From Annona cherimola (Eukaryota > Streptophyta > Magnoliopsida > Magnoliales > Annonaceae): 64,000 nucleotides of DNA. Shown in pieces: positions 46,231-57,589 of the stretch; position 1 is the stretch's first letter, and each line of letters starts with the position of its first letter. Below the pieces are notes generated by a model. It was not told where the DNA came from and did no database searches. It was given only the letters and a program-made list of their open reading frames with translations. The position numbers and the translations under genes are program-made. Location: the NCBI GenBank assembly GCA_030490835.1, contig CM059972.1:14919764-14983763 (forward strand), given 5' to 3'.

Positions 46231-46590
46231 GGCATGATCTTGTTAGACCAAAGTAGGTAATAACTTACTTAGCACACTCTGAAACTTTATTTAAAATTAT
46301 TTATTTTTCATAAACTTATTAGTCTAGGTATATTTAATATATAAAGTAAGTTTTTACCATTTTTGAAAACGCGCATATATTGTTTGAATTTTTAAATAAA
46401 TGGTTATTTTAGTAATTTTTAACCATTAAAAAGGCTAAAATATTCCTTTTATTTAAAAATCTAAGAAATGTATACATATACTCAAAAAGTAATAAGACTT
46501 GATTTATACAGATTAACAAATTTATAAATAAAAAGTAAATAAAAAAAATAGCATGGACTAAGTAATAGCCTCGTTTATTAATATCATGCC
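46231..46590. mobile_element. Palindromic hairpin MITE, GGCATGATCTTGTTAG arm
   Basis: Left arm GGCATGATCTTGTTAGACC, right arm reverse-complemented GGCATGATATTAATAAACG; both continue to a TATTACTTAG/TAATAACTTACTTAG block. The inner core mirrors around 46425. Confidence 0.6.
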
Positions 46591-46599
46591 TCTTTTTTT

Positions 46600-47577
46600 A
46601 TTATAAAGACGGGAGGGAAGAGGAAACAACAAAGATTCAACTATAGGCAGTTAGCGTGAAAGTGAATATGTATTTCCAGCAAGCTGTGCTCAAGAAAACA
46701 AAACAATAGGAACTTTCGATAATAAATATATAAATATTAAAAAAATTTAAACTAATAGTGTATATAATATATAAAAGTTTGAATGCTTAATTTTTCCCAA
46801 TTGGTACATGCGTTCTGCAGCCATACTACTAGCATGACTTCGATTCTCCCCATAGCGGGAGTTGTATTTTCTCCCACTGGGTGAGTTCGGAATAATCCTC
46901 ATGTTGTGGGATCTGGTTTTGGGAAATTTTATCTTCCTTGAATATAAGGAGAGCTTTGACTTCAAAAAAAAGAATTTGGGGAGCTCAAGTGTGCCTTCCA
47001 TGTATGAATGTGTTTGGTTTGTAATATTAAATATTATAATATATATTACTAATAAATAAAATAAAATAAATACACATGTAAGGTGCATGCACTAAATCAC
47101 TACTCTTTCAGATAAAGACATGTGGGCAGTGAGTTTTTCCCGGATGAATTTGTTGGCCTTGACTCATGAGTCGCTGCTTTATCAATTACCGTGGGAGGGT
47201 GAATATAATATATCCATCATGTTCGTGGTCCCATGGAGAAGAGGGGAATATATATTTATTTCCAATCAAGCCAATGCAGGAGCAGCTGCTTGTCACACCG
47301 ATCCTGTCTATACCTAGACATATATAATTATATGTGGGAGGCTATATACGTACAAAAAATCTCCCCCTACATCGAATATCAAGATATATGGTCCATGCGG
47401 AGGAGAAATCTAGCATATGCACAAGAAGGAATAGACCCTGCGTTGTTCACGGCTGTCCGCCCACACTGCATGCGCAACGCATACGCGGCTCTGACGCAAG
47501 ACGTATATCAGTGATACAATATTGTCAGCATTTTAGGAAAGAATTTCACCTGTAGGGTAATAAAATTAAAATAACTT
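46600..47577. other. Unassigned, GC-richer patch, no gene recognised
   Basis: Plus-strand frames at 47120-47317, 47233-47514 and 47334-47555 overlap in three frames, which suggests composition rather than coding. No domain is recognised. The nearest bounded element is the SINE at 47591. Confidence 0.35.
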
Positions 47578-47590
47578 ATATACGATACTT

Positions 47591-47835
47591 TTTTTTTTTG
47601 ATGATATTACAGCATCTCAAGTGGTAGTACAATCAAGCTCTGAAATATTCTAACAATTGTCTAACTAAGAATCTAATATTTGTAACAATAAATCTTAAAC
47701 TACTCACTTAGGGGACGCTCCCACATAAAATTCGGGGAGACTAAACGCCACTACTAAATTCTTCTGAAAGCGTGCCTGCCAAGCTTCGAACCAAGGATGC
47801 CAACATTACTGGGCAAAGTCCTTGACTACTAAGGC
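47591..47835 (-). mobile_element. tRNA-derived SINE with 13-bp duplication
   Basis: On the minus strand it starts GCCTTAGTAGTCAAGGAC (box A region), continues to CCTTGGTTCGAAGCTTGG (box B, 47782-47792) and ends in a poly(A) run (T-run from 47591). The exact 13-mer ATATACGATACTT flanks it at 47578-47590 and 47836-47848. Length 245 bases. The promoter boxes look intact. Confidence 0.85.
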
Positions 47836-47848
47836 ATATACGATACTT

Positions 47849-48310
47849 AATATATAGATAATAGCATAAAAACAAATTATATTTGCTAAGTGTATGTCAA
47901 ATCAAGATTTTAGTAACATTTAATGGACTTTGGAACAAAGGAAGATTAACCGCCAAAGCTGTTTTAATTTAAAGGGGATGATAAACTGTGAAGCTTTAGC
48001 TAAAAACGTTGTAAATTATCGATTTAATTTCTAAATTAAATAACTAACTAAAAAAGTATGAGCTCTATGCACTTTAAGAAGAATTTTTTGGGTTGTGCAT
48101 GTGCCGGTCATACCAACTTTAAAATATGTAAAATACGTACAAATTAAAAAATTAAATTTATTTATATTTTCATTAGAATATTAGATACTTTATATAATCA
48201 TTCATTTACATAAAAAATGTTTAAGATGGTTGGGATATTGAATTAACAACTTAAAATTCATATGTAAGACAAATAATTTTGGATTTTATTTCAATTTCAA
48301 TGTATCTAGC
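47849..48310. other. Intergenic with family C traces
   Basis: Bases 48160-48260 resemble family C (ATCATTCATTTACATAAAAA block). No gene. Confidence 0.35.
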
Positions 48311-49010
48311 TAGAAATTCTTTTTTTAATATTTTTTAAATTTTTATGTAAAACTCTTAATCTAAGTGTATTTAACATATGTATTAAATTTTATCATTTTT
48401 GAAAATTTCTATATATTTTTTAATTTTTGAAAATAGGAGTATTTTAGTCATTTAAAATTTTATGCATATATTTGATTTGAGAAAATTTAAAATTTTAATT
48501 AAATAATTATAAATGTAGTAAATGAATAAAATTTTGATTTAGTCATAAAATTGGGCAAAAACTTGGGTAAAAATACTAAAATATTTAAGCAAGCCCAATT
48601 CTATATAACTGGATTGCATAAAGTAATTCCATATAACCTCTTCAAATTTTAATTTTTTATGCTCAATAAAAAATTCAATTCATTCATTTTATTAGACATC
48701 ATTTATTTATTTTAAAAATAAATTTCATCCAAATCAAATATATGCATAGGTTACATTTTCTCAAAATAGGATATTCATACGTGAATTAGAAAAATGCTTA
48801 TATTCATTCACATATGTACTAAAATCTAATAATAATATGTTATAGAATCATTTATCTATAAAGAAATGATATTTTACACAATTCAGATGTTGAAAAATAC
48901 AACTTTAAAATTGATATTTTGCATTAAATTATTTTATTACTTTAATTTTACAACATTTGTGAATATTGTAAAAGGTGTTAAATATAATAGATGGAATAGA
49001 TTTTCCATTG
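48311..49010. repeat. Hairpin core half followed by family C repeat
   Basis: Bases 48340-48450 are the left half of the hairpin core (ATCTAAGTGTATTTAACATA, ATTAAATTTTATCATTTTTG). Bases 48660-48960 carry family C blocks in both orientations. Boundaries are approximate. Confidence 0.4.
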
Positions 49011-50263
49011 CCCATTAAAATGTTGAAAATGAAAAAAGTTACATAAAAGAGAAATTTCATACAAGCATTTTCAAAATGGAATGTGAAAAATGTTTGAATG
49101 GAATTTACATGGTATAAGATTTTTCATTTCCAAAGGAAACTTTTTCATTTTGACAATAAATTTTTTTATGTATAACAACTATATTTTTCTCACTTTACGT
49201 ACTATTTTCTCTCCGTCTTAAAATTCTACCCGATGCACTTAGCTTCATTGCATCTAAGTATATTTAATTTATTTTTTATTTTTTTAAAACCTTTTTATAA
49301 AATTATTAATATAAATATATTTAACATGTGTATTAATTTTTATTAATTTTAAAAAATTTTACATATATATTTTTTATTCATCATTCACATGAATGGCATG
49401 TGAATGTACGGAGGAGACTGGGAGTGATGACCTATTAGACAGGTGCCGATGCCGAGATGATTAGACCACCCGACAACAATCGACCTGTGACGCATGTGAA
49501 TTTGAGTCAAATCACCAGGTGGGCTGTCCCACACCTACAGCAGAGTTGTGCATCACCTACAGGGAAAATATCCGACTTCGTCTTTGCATTGGGGCCATTA
49601 GGTGATAACGTGTGGAACTTGTTGAATTTTTTAATATTTTGATGGACTATGGAGGGTAATGCACAATCCGATTTTTAAAATACGCATAGATCCATGCCCT
49701 CTTTTACTTTCCGAAATAAAAATATATATATTTTTAAATAAAAATTTCATATGATAACTGATCTAGTCGGGACACGTATATTCGTAAAAAATACTTTTTA
49801 ATCACTGTAAATAAGTTGATTTATCTTGATTTTAAAATCTTAGGATATAATTTTTTTAAAATCTAAAACGTTAATCATGTTTAATATATTTTGTTTTATT
49901 ACGTAAATAAAAATAATTTTCATTATAAGATTATATCTCATAAAAAAGCATATTGTGAAAGGGGATATATAAGCACTAAAAAATTTTAAAATATATAGTA
50001 TATAAAAGTTTACAATGCATGTAGTTGTTGGAATAATAAGTAAATACACATGGATAAATATAATAAATTATTTTAATTATTTTAAAATTAAAAATAAAGG
50101 TAAACATTGAATTTTCATGCTTCCATAAGTATCGAATCATTATTCCAATATAAATTGAGAATTTTTAATAGAGGTTCATACATATTTTGTACTTACTTTC
50201 ACGGGAAATTAGTAGTTGTAGCCGATGACAAAATAATACCTAGATCATCAAGAAAATACCACG
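49011..50263. other. Intergenic, no gene seen
   Basis: A partial hairpin-core left half occurs at 49265-49370. Bases 49400-49640 are GC-richer, with a 61-codon frame (49457-49642) that is not recognised. The rest is AT-rich. Confidence 0.35.
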
Positions 50264-50981
50264 TACTACAACAAATTTCATTAAAAGTAGCTACATTTTT
50301 TAAAGAAAATAAAAAAAGTAACTGCTTTTTTAGTTACAATCATGCTTAGTAATGACACTTAAGCAAATGAAGGTAATTTTCCTCGTATATATAGCTAAAA
50401 TTAATATATATATATATATCATTTTCCACACATGCTAATGTCGCAATATATAAAAGATGAAAATCCTTTATCGCTAAATATCAGCTGGCTTGATTTGTGG
50501 CTGAAAGTCAGTTGCAAATCTTTGGGCGACAAACTACTAGAATTGGTATCTTATGCTCGGGACCCAACCAGGGCACCTACTTGCACCGGGCTTTCCCCCC
50601 AAAAAAATTTATTTTTTTATTTTTTTATTTTATAAAATTACTAATTTAAGTGCATTTAATCTATACACTAAATTTTGTCAACTTTGGAAATGCATATATT
50701 TCTTTAGAATTTTGAATTTTAGTCATTTTATCCATTTAATGGCTAAAATACTCTTGTGTTTAAATTTTCAAAATACATATACATTTTCAAAAATACTAAA
50801 ACTTATTATGTAAGTTAAATATACCTAAATTAATAATTTTATAAAAAATAAATTTTATAAGTGGCTACATAGAAAGCTAGGGAAATGCATCAGGTACATT
50901 ACATTGAAGACCCTTCAGTCACCTCACAGAAACTAGACATTGCTAAAAACCTGTCCGCAGAAGCCGCATCTTTGTGTAGTG
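50264..50981. mobile_element. Possible CACTA-type remnant with nested hairpin core
   Basis: Left end TACTACAACAAATTTCATT, right end reverse-complemented CACTACACAAAGATGCGGC, with GTAGCTAC-type internal phrases. The first base departs from CACTA and no 3-base duplication is seen. Bases 50600-50860 are a hairpin core (TTTAAGTGCATTTAATCTAT mirrored by AAGTTAAATATACCTAAATT). Confidence 0.4.
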
Positions 50982-51115
50982 GACTTGTATTATAAGAGTG
51001 TTTACAGAAAAATATTGCAAATTATAATATCAACAGGATAGCCTTTTCCTAGAAAAAAGCAAACAAATTTAAATTATTTAAATACACAAGCAATGGAAAA
51101 TCTTCATAACATCAA

Positions 51116-52074
51116 GGATGTATCTGAGAAGTGATAAAAATTTTGAATAAAAAATTTTTGGTGATTTGCAAATGTATTTACTTGGTTTGACTATAATTAC
51201 AAATATGCCCATATTATTTTTGAAACTGTAAATTACCCTACATAGTTTGACTATAGTTACAAATATACTCACACTATTATAGTGTCATTACTGCATCATA
51301 ATGATGTGGGTATATTTGCAAAGATATCAACTTATATGGATATATCTGTAATTTCATAAACTAATTAATATATTTAATTTTAGCAAATACGCCCACGTTG
51401 TGACGGTGCAGTAATGACGTCATAACAGTATGACTATTTTACAATTATGGTCAAATGATGTTGAGATAACTTACAATTTTTAAAACTATGTAGATATATT
51501 TGCAATTATAGTTTGACTATGTGGGTATATTTGTAAATTATCTAAAAAATTTTAATATAAAAGTTTTTGAAATGAAAAAAATGATGTTATATAATAAGTG
51601 TAATGATAAGGAGTAAAGAGAATAAAAATAAAATAGATAAGTTAGTTGTATAGATAATTATGTAAAAATAATTGAAAAATGATATAGTTGTATAGAAAAA
51701 TAAAAAGAAATAATGAAAAAACAGAATAGTTGTATAGAGTAAAAAACTTTAAGAAGGTTTTTGTTACCTAAAAACTCTTCAAACTAAAACTTTTCAGTCT
51801 TGATAATTGTCCTATTTTAAAATTATTTCTTCATTTCTTACTATACAACTGCCCTATTTTTCAACTATTTTTATACAATTACTCAGACATCTAACATATT
51901 TATTTTAACTTTATTCTTTTTACTCATCGTCATTATTCCTATGATATCACATCATTTTCTCTTATTTTAAAAATTTTTACACCAGAAACTTTTCATTAAA
52001 AGTTTTATCATTTTTCAAACACGTATTGAAAAATTTTAGTTTGAAAAATTTTGTTATTAAACAAACACACTCCA
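51116..52074. mobile_element. Two Tourist-like MITEs in inverted orientation, one interrupted
   Basis: A forward family D copy runs 51116-51158 and resumes at 51545 to about 51765 after the Mutator-like MITE at 51159-51544. A reverse copy follows, 51770-52074, ending in AAACAAACACACTCC. Both contain the AATAAA.TTAAAATA body in opposite directions, so the segment can form a stem of about 200 base pairs. Confidence 0.6.
51159..51544. mobile_element. Mutator-like MITE, family A copy 4
   Basis: Ends TGGTGATTTGCAAATGTA and, reverse-complemented, TAGATAATTTACAAATATAC. The 9-mer AAAAATTTT flanks it at 51150-51158 and 51545-51553. The host Tourist-like sequence continues across the insertion, which supports the boundaries despite the low-complexity duplication. 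Confidence 0.7.
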
Positions 52075-52089
52075 AGTAATTAATTATAT

Positions 52090-53015
52090 AATGGGAAAAT
52101 TTATAATACCCCATTTCTATTGAAGGGGCCTATTGAATGCCAAAGAGATCCCGGTTATACATGGATTTACACTTTCATTTACAGACATTTGCAGTCAGAC
52201 ATACGCGCTCATCATTAAATCTTTTCCAAATAAAACGTTAGAGTCCATCAATCTACCGTCGTCGAGACAGAGCAGCTCACACTCTGAATGTAATATAATT
52301 TAAATTTTAGTTTATTTATTGGTCTAAGTTCTTACATAAAATCCAAATTCTCTGAATAAATCCAACTCTACCGATCGATCACGCTCAAGACATCCACTTA
52401 CCTTTCAGCATATGCTATACTTTGTGCATCGCAGTTCTTTTTAAAAAAAATTATTTTATGCCATTTCATTTTATATTATTTAATTAACAATAGGGCACAG
52501 TTGGCTCCATTAAAAAGCTTTAAATTTGGTCAACAGTGTGATGAGAGTGGGACGTTATACGCTAGGATAAAGATCTCAATAAAAACGCCCTTTCCTATAG
52601 ATAGTGGAAATTTTTTTATTCAAAAGAAAATTTCTTAATCAGCAAGTAACCCTCTGATCAATTCTCATCACATTATTAATTAATTTATTTATTTTAATCA
52701 GCTCCATGTAAAAAACTCCTACACAACTATAAAAGGCCTATCAAATACAAGTAACGTGGGGTATATCCAAACCATACGATAGAAGGGAATGTAATATGAA
52801 TAAGATGAAATTTCAAACAAAACTTTTTCATTTTTAATACATAATAATTTTACTTTTCCATTTTTAGTCATAGTTTTTTACGTCTAATATAATTTTTCAT
52901 TGCTAAATTTATAACAGCTTTTCTCATTTAATTTTCTCATTTAACTTTCTCATCTTACTTTACATCTTCCGTATACTTACGAAATAACCTATAATCACTA
53001 AAGCCTTCAGATTAT
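52090..53015. other. Intergenic, no gene seen
   Basis: No ORF, RNA or transposon boundary could be supported. A-runs and T-runs only. Confidence 0.35.
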
Positions 53016-53376
53016 GATCGTTATCACATGCGCCCGTGCTGCATGCTCCCAGGCGCATACACTCATTTTTTATTTTTTATTTTCAAAATTTTTTTACAAT
53101 ATTGTTAATCTATATGTATTTAATATGTGTATAAATTTTTACCATTTTTGGAGTATTTTAGATATTTATTTTTTATTTTTAAAAATTAGTGACATTTTAG
53201 GTAATTTAAAATTACCTAAAATGTCACTGATTTTTAAAAATTAAAAATAAATATCTAAAATAATCCAAAAATGGTAAAAATTTATACGGATGTTAAATAC
53301 ACTTATATTAACAGTTTTATAAAAAAAAAAAAAAATTAAAATGAGTGTATGCTCCCGGGCGCATGCAATAACGATC
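53016..53376. mobile_element. Palindromic hairpin MITE, GATCGTTAT..CATGCGCCC arms
   Basis: Left arm GATCGTTATCACATGCGCCC and right arm, reverse-complemented, GATCGTTATTGCATGCGCCC, both then reaching ATACACTCATTTT. The left arm has about 18 extra bases forming its own small GCGCCC...GGCGC palindrome. The core folds at about 53210 around TTTAAAATTACC and is nearly perfect. Confidence 0.75.
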
Positions 53377-53609
53377 CTTCAAATTACGTCTACCTAGCCC
53401 TGCTAGGTTAGCCTAGGGGATGTTCTTGAGTATCTCACGTTCTTGAATGGAATGTATACAAGATGAGCTTTTTTTAATCTCCAAGAAAATTTTTAATTTT
53501 TAATATTTTTATATTTTCAATATAGTTTTTCTTATTTCCAATACATATTAGTATATTTTCATGCAATTTTTCTATTCCATTGGATCACCTTAAATCTTTC
53601 TAATCAGAT

Positions 53610-53690
53610 TATAAGTGTGTTTAAGAAGTAATAAAAATTTTAAATAGGTGTGTTTGAGAAATAATAAAATTTTTAGATGAAAATTATTTT
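53610..53690. repeat. Two tandem Tourist-like 5' ends
   Basis: AAGTGTGTTTAAGAAGTAAT and AGGTGTGTTTGAGAAATAAT occur 34 bases apart, each followed by AAAATTTT. They look like one element inserted into, or abortively duplicated at, the end of another. Confidence 0.45.
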
Positions 53691-53956
53691 CCTACGTAGC
53701 TCTTTTAATTTAAAATATCTTAGTAGTTAATGAAAAATTTACTCTATTTATTATATATATAATAATTTATATTATCATGAAATTTTTTTATTTATTTAAT
53801 ATTATTGTGTATAGCTCCATTTACAAATATATAAAATCAATGTAATGAAATAATTTAATAAATTGTATTTTATATCAATTATCAACATCTTAAAAATTAA
53901 AAAGATTATATGAAACCATTTATATATAACTCGGTTGCATACATATTTAATTCTTA

Positions 53957-55101
53957 GAGAATTTCCAAATATACTCATGAATTTTTATCATAATTTCTTT
54001 TATACCCATGAATTTTCAAGAATTTCTATCGTACCCACAAATTGTTCCTCACAATTCCTCTTACCGATACCCTGACCCTTTGTTGCCTATAATTAAATTT
54101 CTAAATCTTTAGTATTTTTAATATTTCGAAATTCCCAAATTACCCATCCCGCTGCGTCTGCGCATAATCGATGATAGCAACCAATTGCAACTTTTTCTTT
54201 TTCAATGGAATTGCAACCTTCAAATCAGATTTGATAAAATGCTCAAAATCACATCATAACATGGCGCCTTCTTTATAAAATCAATGGTGCTTGACCGATC
54301 ATAGCAGAGATGAGCATTGTAAGGATACCAGAATCTTGGACGCCTGCTACAATGTCATCGCTACAAAAAATTTCTAAAGACGGTGGCAAACATGGCTACT
54401 GTAATCCGATCTAGGAAAGATGATTTCATGATTGATGGGAGGAGTGATAATCATGGCTGCTGTTTTGCGATGGGTGGAGATGGTTGGAATTGAAGCAGGA
54501 GATGATAACTACTGGATTTGGGGAAGTTCATGGCTGTTGGGATATGGAGACTAAAAGCCTTACATCCGGAGTCTCAAAAGGTGCATGTTGCAGAGGGGTG
54601 GGGGGAACATTAATGATGGAAGAAAAGATGCACTTAATTGTAACATTTAAGGAACGAATAACACAGATTTTAACAAGCAGCTACGCTTACAATGTGACAG
54701 GCACAAAAATCTAGTTGACAATAGCTCTTTTCTTCTCCAACTCCTGTGTCGAGTCCTTTGAAAATTGGCATCTCTTGCATGGATTTACTTTGATTGATAT
54801 AGAGGAGAGGTGTACTGCTACAGATCCAGTGGCTGAGAAGGTGGGCAATGGCATTCACGATTAATGGTGGCCAGAGAAGAAAGCTGATGCAACAACAGGA
54901 GGGGATGTTGAAAATTTTTAGTGAAATTGGAAGAATAAATCTGTCATTTCATGTGTAGATTAATGGAAGCTGCCAATGGTGACGATGGCTTGGGCAGTGG
55001 AGAAATTTTGAGAAAATATATGAGTATAAAAGGAATTTTCAAAAATTTATAAGTATATAAGGAATTAAAGTAATAATTCATGAGTATATTTGATAATTCT
55101 C
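53957..55101. mobile_element. 1.1-kb TIR element with gene-like interior
   Basis: Left GAGAATTTCCAAATATACTC and right, reverse-complemented, GAGAATTATCAAATATACTC; the similarity continues (ATGAATT.TTA, then a related TATACCCATGAATTTT block) for about 80 bases. The interior 54130-54990 is clearly GC-richer and G-rich on the plus strand, with a 76-codon frame (54484-54714) but no known domain. It may be a Mutator-like carrier of a captured gene fragment. Flanking 9-mers do not match. Confidence 0.5.
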
Positions 55102-55109
55102 CTTAATTA

Positions 55110-55833
55110 TTTTTCGAAAACCACATGGGTTGGTACTGCATGTTTCTAACTCTCTATACATCGTTGTTGACAATCGAATCAAATATAGCATAAATTAACT
55201 GCAACAACCAGCGTGCATTGCATTTTTTAGAGTATCATACTTCTTTCCATCTTGTTGTTTACAAATCTAGCTAAATCCTCACAAATGTCTCTATATTGCA
55301 TCTTCATAAATTTCCTAGCTATACGACAAGGGACGTTTGGAAAAATACATGTGTGAGGTGAGAGGGGTTAATGTGGGAGCACAGTTTTCAAAATTAATAA
55401 TTAATCCATTCAAGAATCCTATTTTTTCAACCTTATCATTATCTTATAATTATTTTTTTACAAAATATCTTCCAATAACCTTATTTATTCTAATTTTATC
55501 CCTATCATTTCACTTCAAGCATATATTTCTTAAAAAATCATCTTTTCTACTTTCCATCCTATCTCATAATCTCACAAAATTTCAACGTCCCATGAGCTAC
55601 TAATGATGAGACTTGCTTCGATGGGAAAACAAATGCCTCCGGCGTACATTAAGAACTGTGTGCTTTCCATCATGGCTCCTAAACATGGGAATCAAAACTC
55701 CCCATCCTTATTGGACACTAGACTACAGAAACATTTGTCCGGTGGCAACAGTACTAGTTTTGTCGGCTGACGAATCCAGCGTTTCACGTCAACCTTTCTT
55801 TTTCTATTATTCCAACCGGGAAGGTACTTTCTG
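55110..55833. other. Intergenic, no gene seen
   Basis: Bases 55600-55830 have mixed composition without a recognised domain. The minus-strand frame extending through here (55692-55958) only continues from the LINE tail beyond 55851. Confidence 0.35.
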
Positions 55834-56192
55834 AGATGTGTTTTTACGGGTTTTTTTTTTTTTTTTTTGATGAAAAGGATAGCCTCTCCCTCTCTAATTG
55901 AGAGAGGGGAGGGACAGAGAGATCCGACAAATTTATTGTCAAAAAATTGTCTATACAAAGTTTTCCAATCACAGCTTGGGGTGGAACGCCTCTGTCCCTT
56001 CTCCCTCTCTATTTTTACGCTTTGGTTCGCCCGGGGAAATGATAAAATTTTTGAATAAAAATTTTAACATAAAAGCTTTTAAATTTGTATAAAATGAGAA
56101 GATATGATCATATCACTTTCTTTTATATCAATTCAAAATTTTTAACACCAAAAATTTTGAATTTAAAAAATTTATCATTTTCCAAACACACC
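55834..56192. mobile_element. Tourist-like MITE interrupted by a LINE tail
   Basis: Left end GATGTGTTT and right end CCAAACACACC. The body after the interruption (GGAAATGATAAAATTTTTGA) mirrors the right end (TTTATCATTTTCC). The LINE tail at 55849-56011 lies close behind the left terminus. Confidence 0.5.
55849..56011 (-). mobile_element. 5'-truncated LINE tail (about 160 bp)
   Basis: The T-run beginning near 55851 is the poly(A) tail. The minus strand then encodes YRQFFDNKFVGSLCPSPLS, matching the LINE 3' end at 60920-60980 (YRQFFNNELFGLLYP). The 8-mer TTTTTACG flanks it at 55841-55848 and 56012-56019. Only the last part of ORF2 and the short 3' tail are present. Confidence 0.75.
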
Positions 56193-56264
56193 GTTATTCA
56201 ATCATTGTAACTAATTTTTTAATTTTTGCTCACACCACTTCTGTCAAAATAGAAGACAGAATGC

Positions 56265-56350
56265 TCTCTTCGGGAAGTCGAACCCTAGGCCCCCGGCACA
56301 AATGCCGGGCGTGTGCACCAACTATACTTATGCACTTGAGCACATGTTAA
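56265..56350 (-). mobile_element. tRNA-derived SINE-like head
   Basis: On the minus strand, AGTATAGTTGGTGCACACGC resembles box A and its surroundings, and CCTAGGGTTCGACTTCCC resembles box B, about 40 bases apart with a CCCGGCATTTGTGCCGGG stem between. It is not a functional tRNA because the cloverleaf cannot be completed. No tail or duplication could be fixed. Confidence 0.4.
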
Positions 56351-56359
56351 CCTCTCTTT

Positions 56360-57585
56360 GATTTTATGTTACATTTAGCATAGCCTGACATTTTCTCGCT
56401 ACTGCATATGGGATATGAGAAAATTAATATCAGTTGCAAGTCAATGTTGCAGTTAGGTGGGGACGTTTTCCTCATTGCCCCTCCGTCAATTGCTTAATCA
56501 TAAAAGGTGAATGACACGATAAAAAATTTGCATAACTTACATTATTATAAAAAAATGCATAACCTAGATGGAATAGGATGAAAGATGAAATGAGAATGGA
56601 ATAAAAATTTTCATTGGAATGAGAATGGAATAAAAGTTTTCATTCTCATAAATATATTTAATTTTTATATCGTTGTCTTCAATTGTTATTCAACTATTCT
56701 TTTTTTATTGGGTTATTCAACTATTCTTATTCTTAATACAAAAAAAAAAAATTTTTAATCCTACATCCCCATCTCAACCTTATTTAACGTCCTAACCTCA
56801 TTCAATTTAAGTCGTGAAATCGATAAAATATTTGTAAGAACTGAAGTCTCAAAGGGTATACTATTTTCGAAAAATAATCATAATTTTGTGACTATTATAA
56901 GGCTCAAAGCATTATAGAAAAATTAGGCATGAAAAAGTGGGAAAAGGAAGGAGAGAAAAAGAAAATATTAATTTATATCACTACTATTTCATTCTATTAT
57001 TCAATTTAAGAAATTTTATAATAAAATTCTCATTTAGTAATAAAAATAAATTTTAATTTAAAGTGTAAAATTAAAAATAGGATATAAAATATAAATCACG
57101 ATTACCAAAATTTTTATCTTTTTTTCCCTATTACATTCGATTAAATTTTTAATTAATTTAATGTTTGGACGGTTCCGAAATTATAAGCATTTTTAAAAAA
57201 TTGAATAGCTTAAAAAGTTTTTTCTTATATTTCGTATAAATCAATACAAAATAATTTAGATTCTGTTAAAACCACAATTAATCTAGGGTAATAAGAGTTG
57301 GATGCTAAAATTATGTTTAAATTTATCAACGAATTTTTTATTTTTTTGAAGTAATTAATTAGAAATTTTTTCGTGCATTTCTCTTTTTTCATGTATATCT
57401 TTTTATCACTCTTAACTTCCCTATTAGTTCATTTGGAGGATGAAATTTTTATAAAAATTTCAAAACAAGTTGATTTATACGACTTTTATAATTGTGGAGA
57501 GAAATTACATTTTGATGTAATTAGATTGCCAATAATTTTTAACTATTTCTAAAATGGCTTATGTTCAAAAAACATATTTTTGTTT
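56360..57585. other. Intergenic, no gene seen
   Basis: AT-rich. Bases 56580-56645 contain a short direct repeat (GAATGAGAATGGAATAAAA-like twice). No gene. Confidence 0.4.
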
Positions 57586-57589
57586 TTTC

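Noticed and set aside
53957..55101. Autonomous Mutator-like element with transposase
   Set aside because: The interior has no frame long enough and no transposase motif.
56265..56350. Functional tRNA gene on the minus strand
   Set aside because: Box-like motifs exist but acceptor and anticodon stems cannot be formed; kept as SINE-like.
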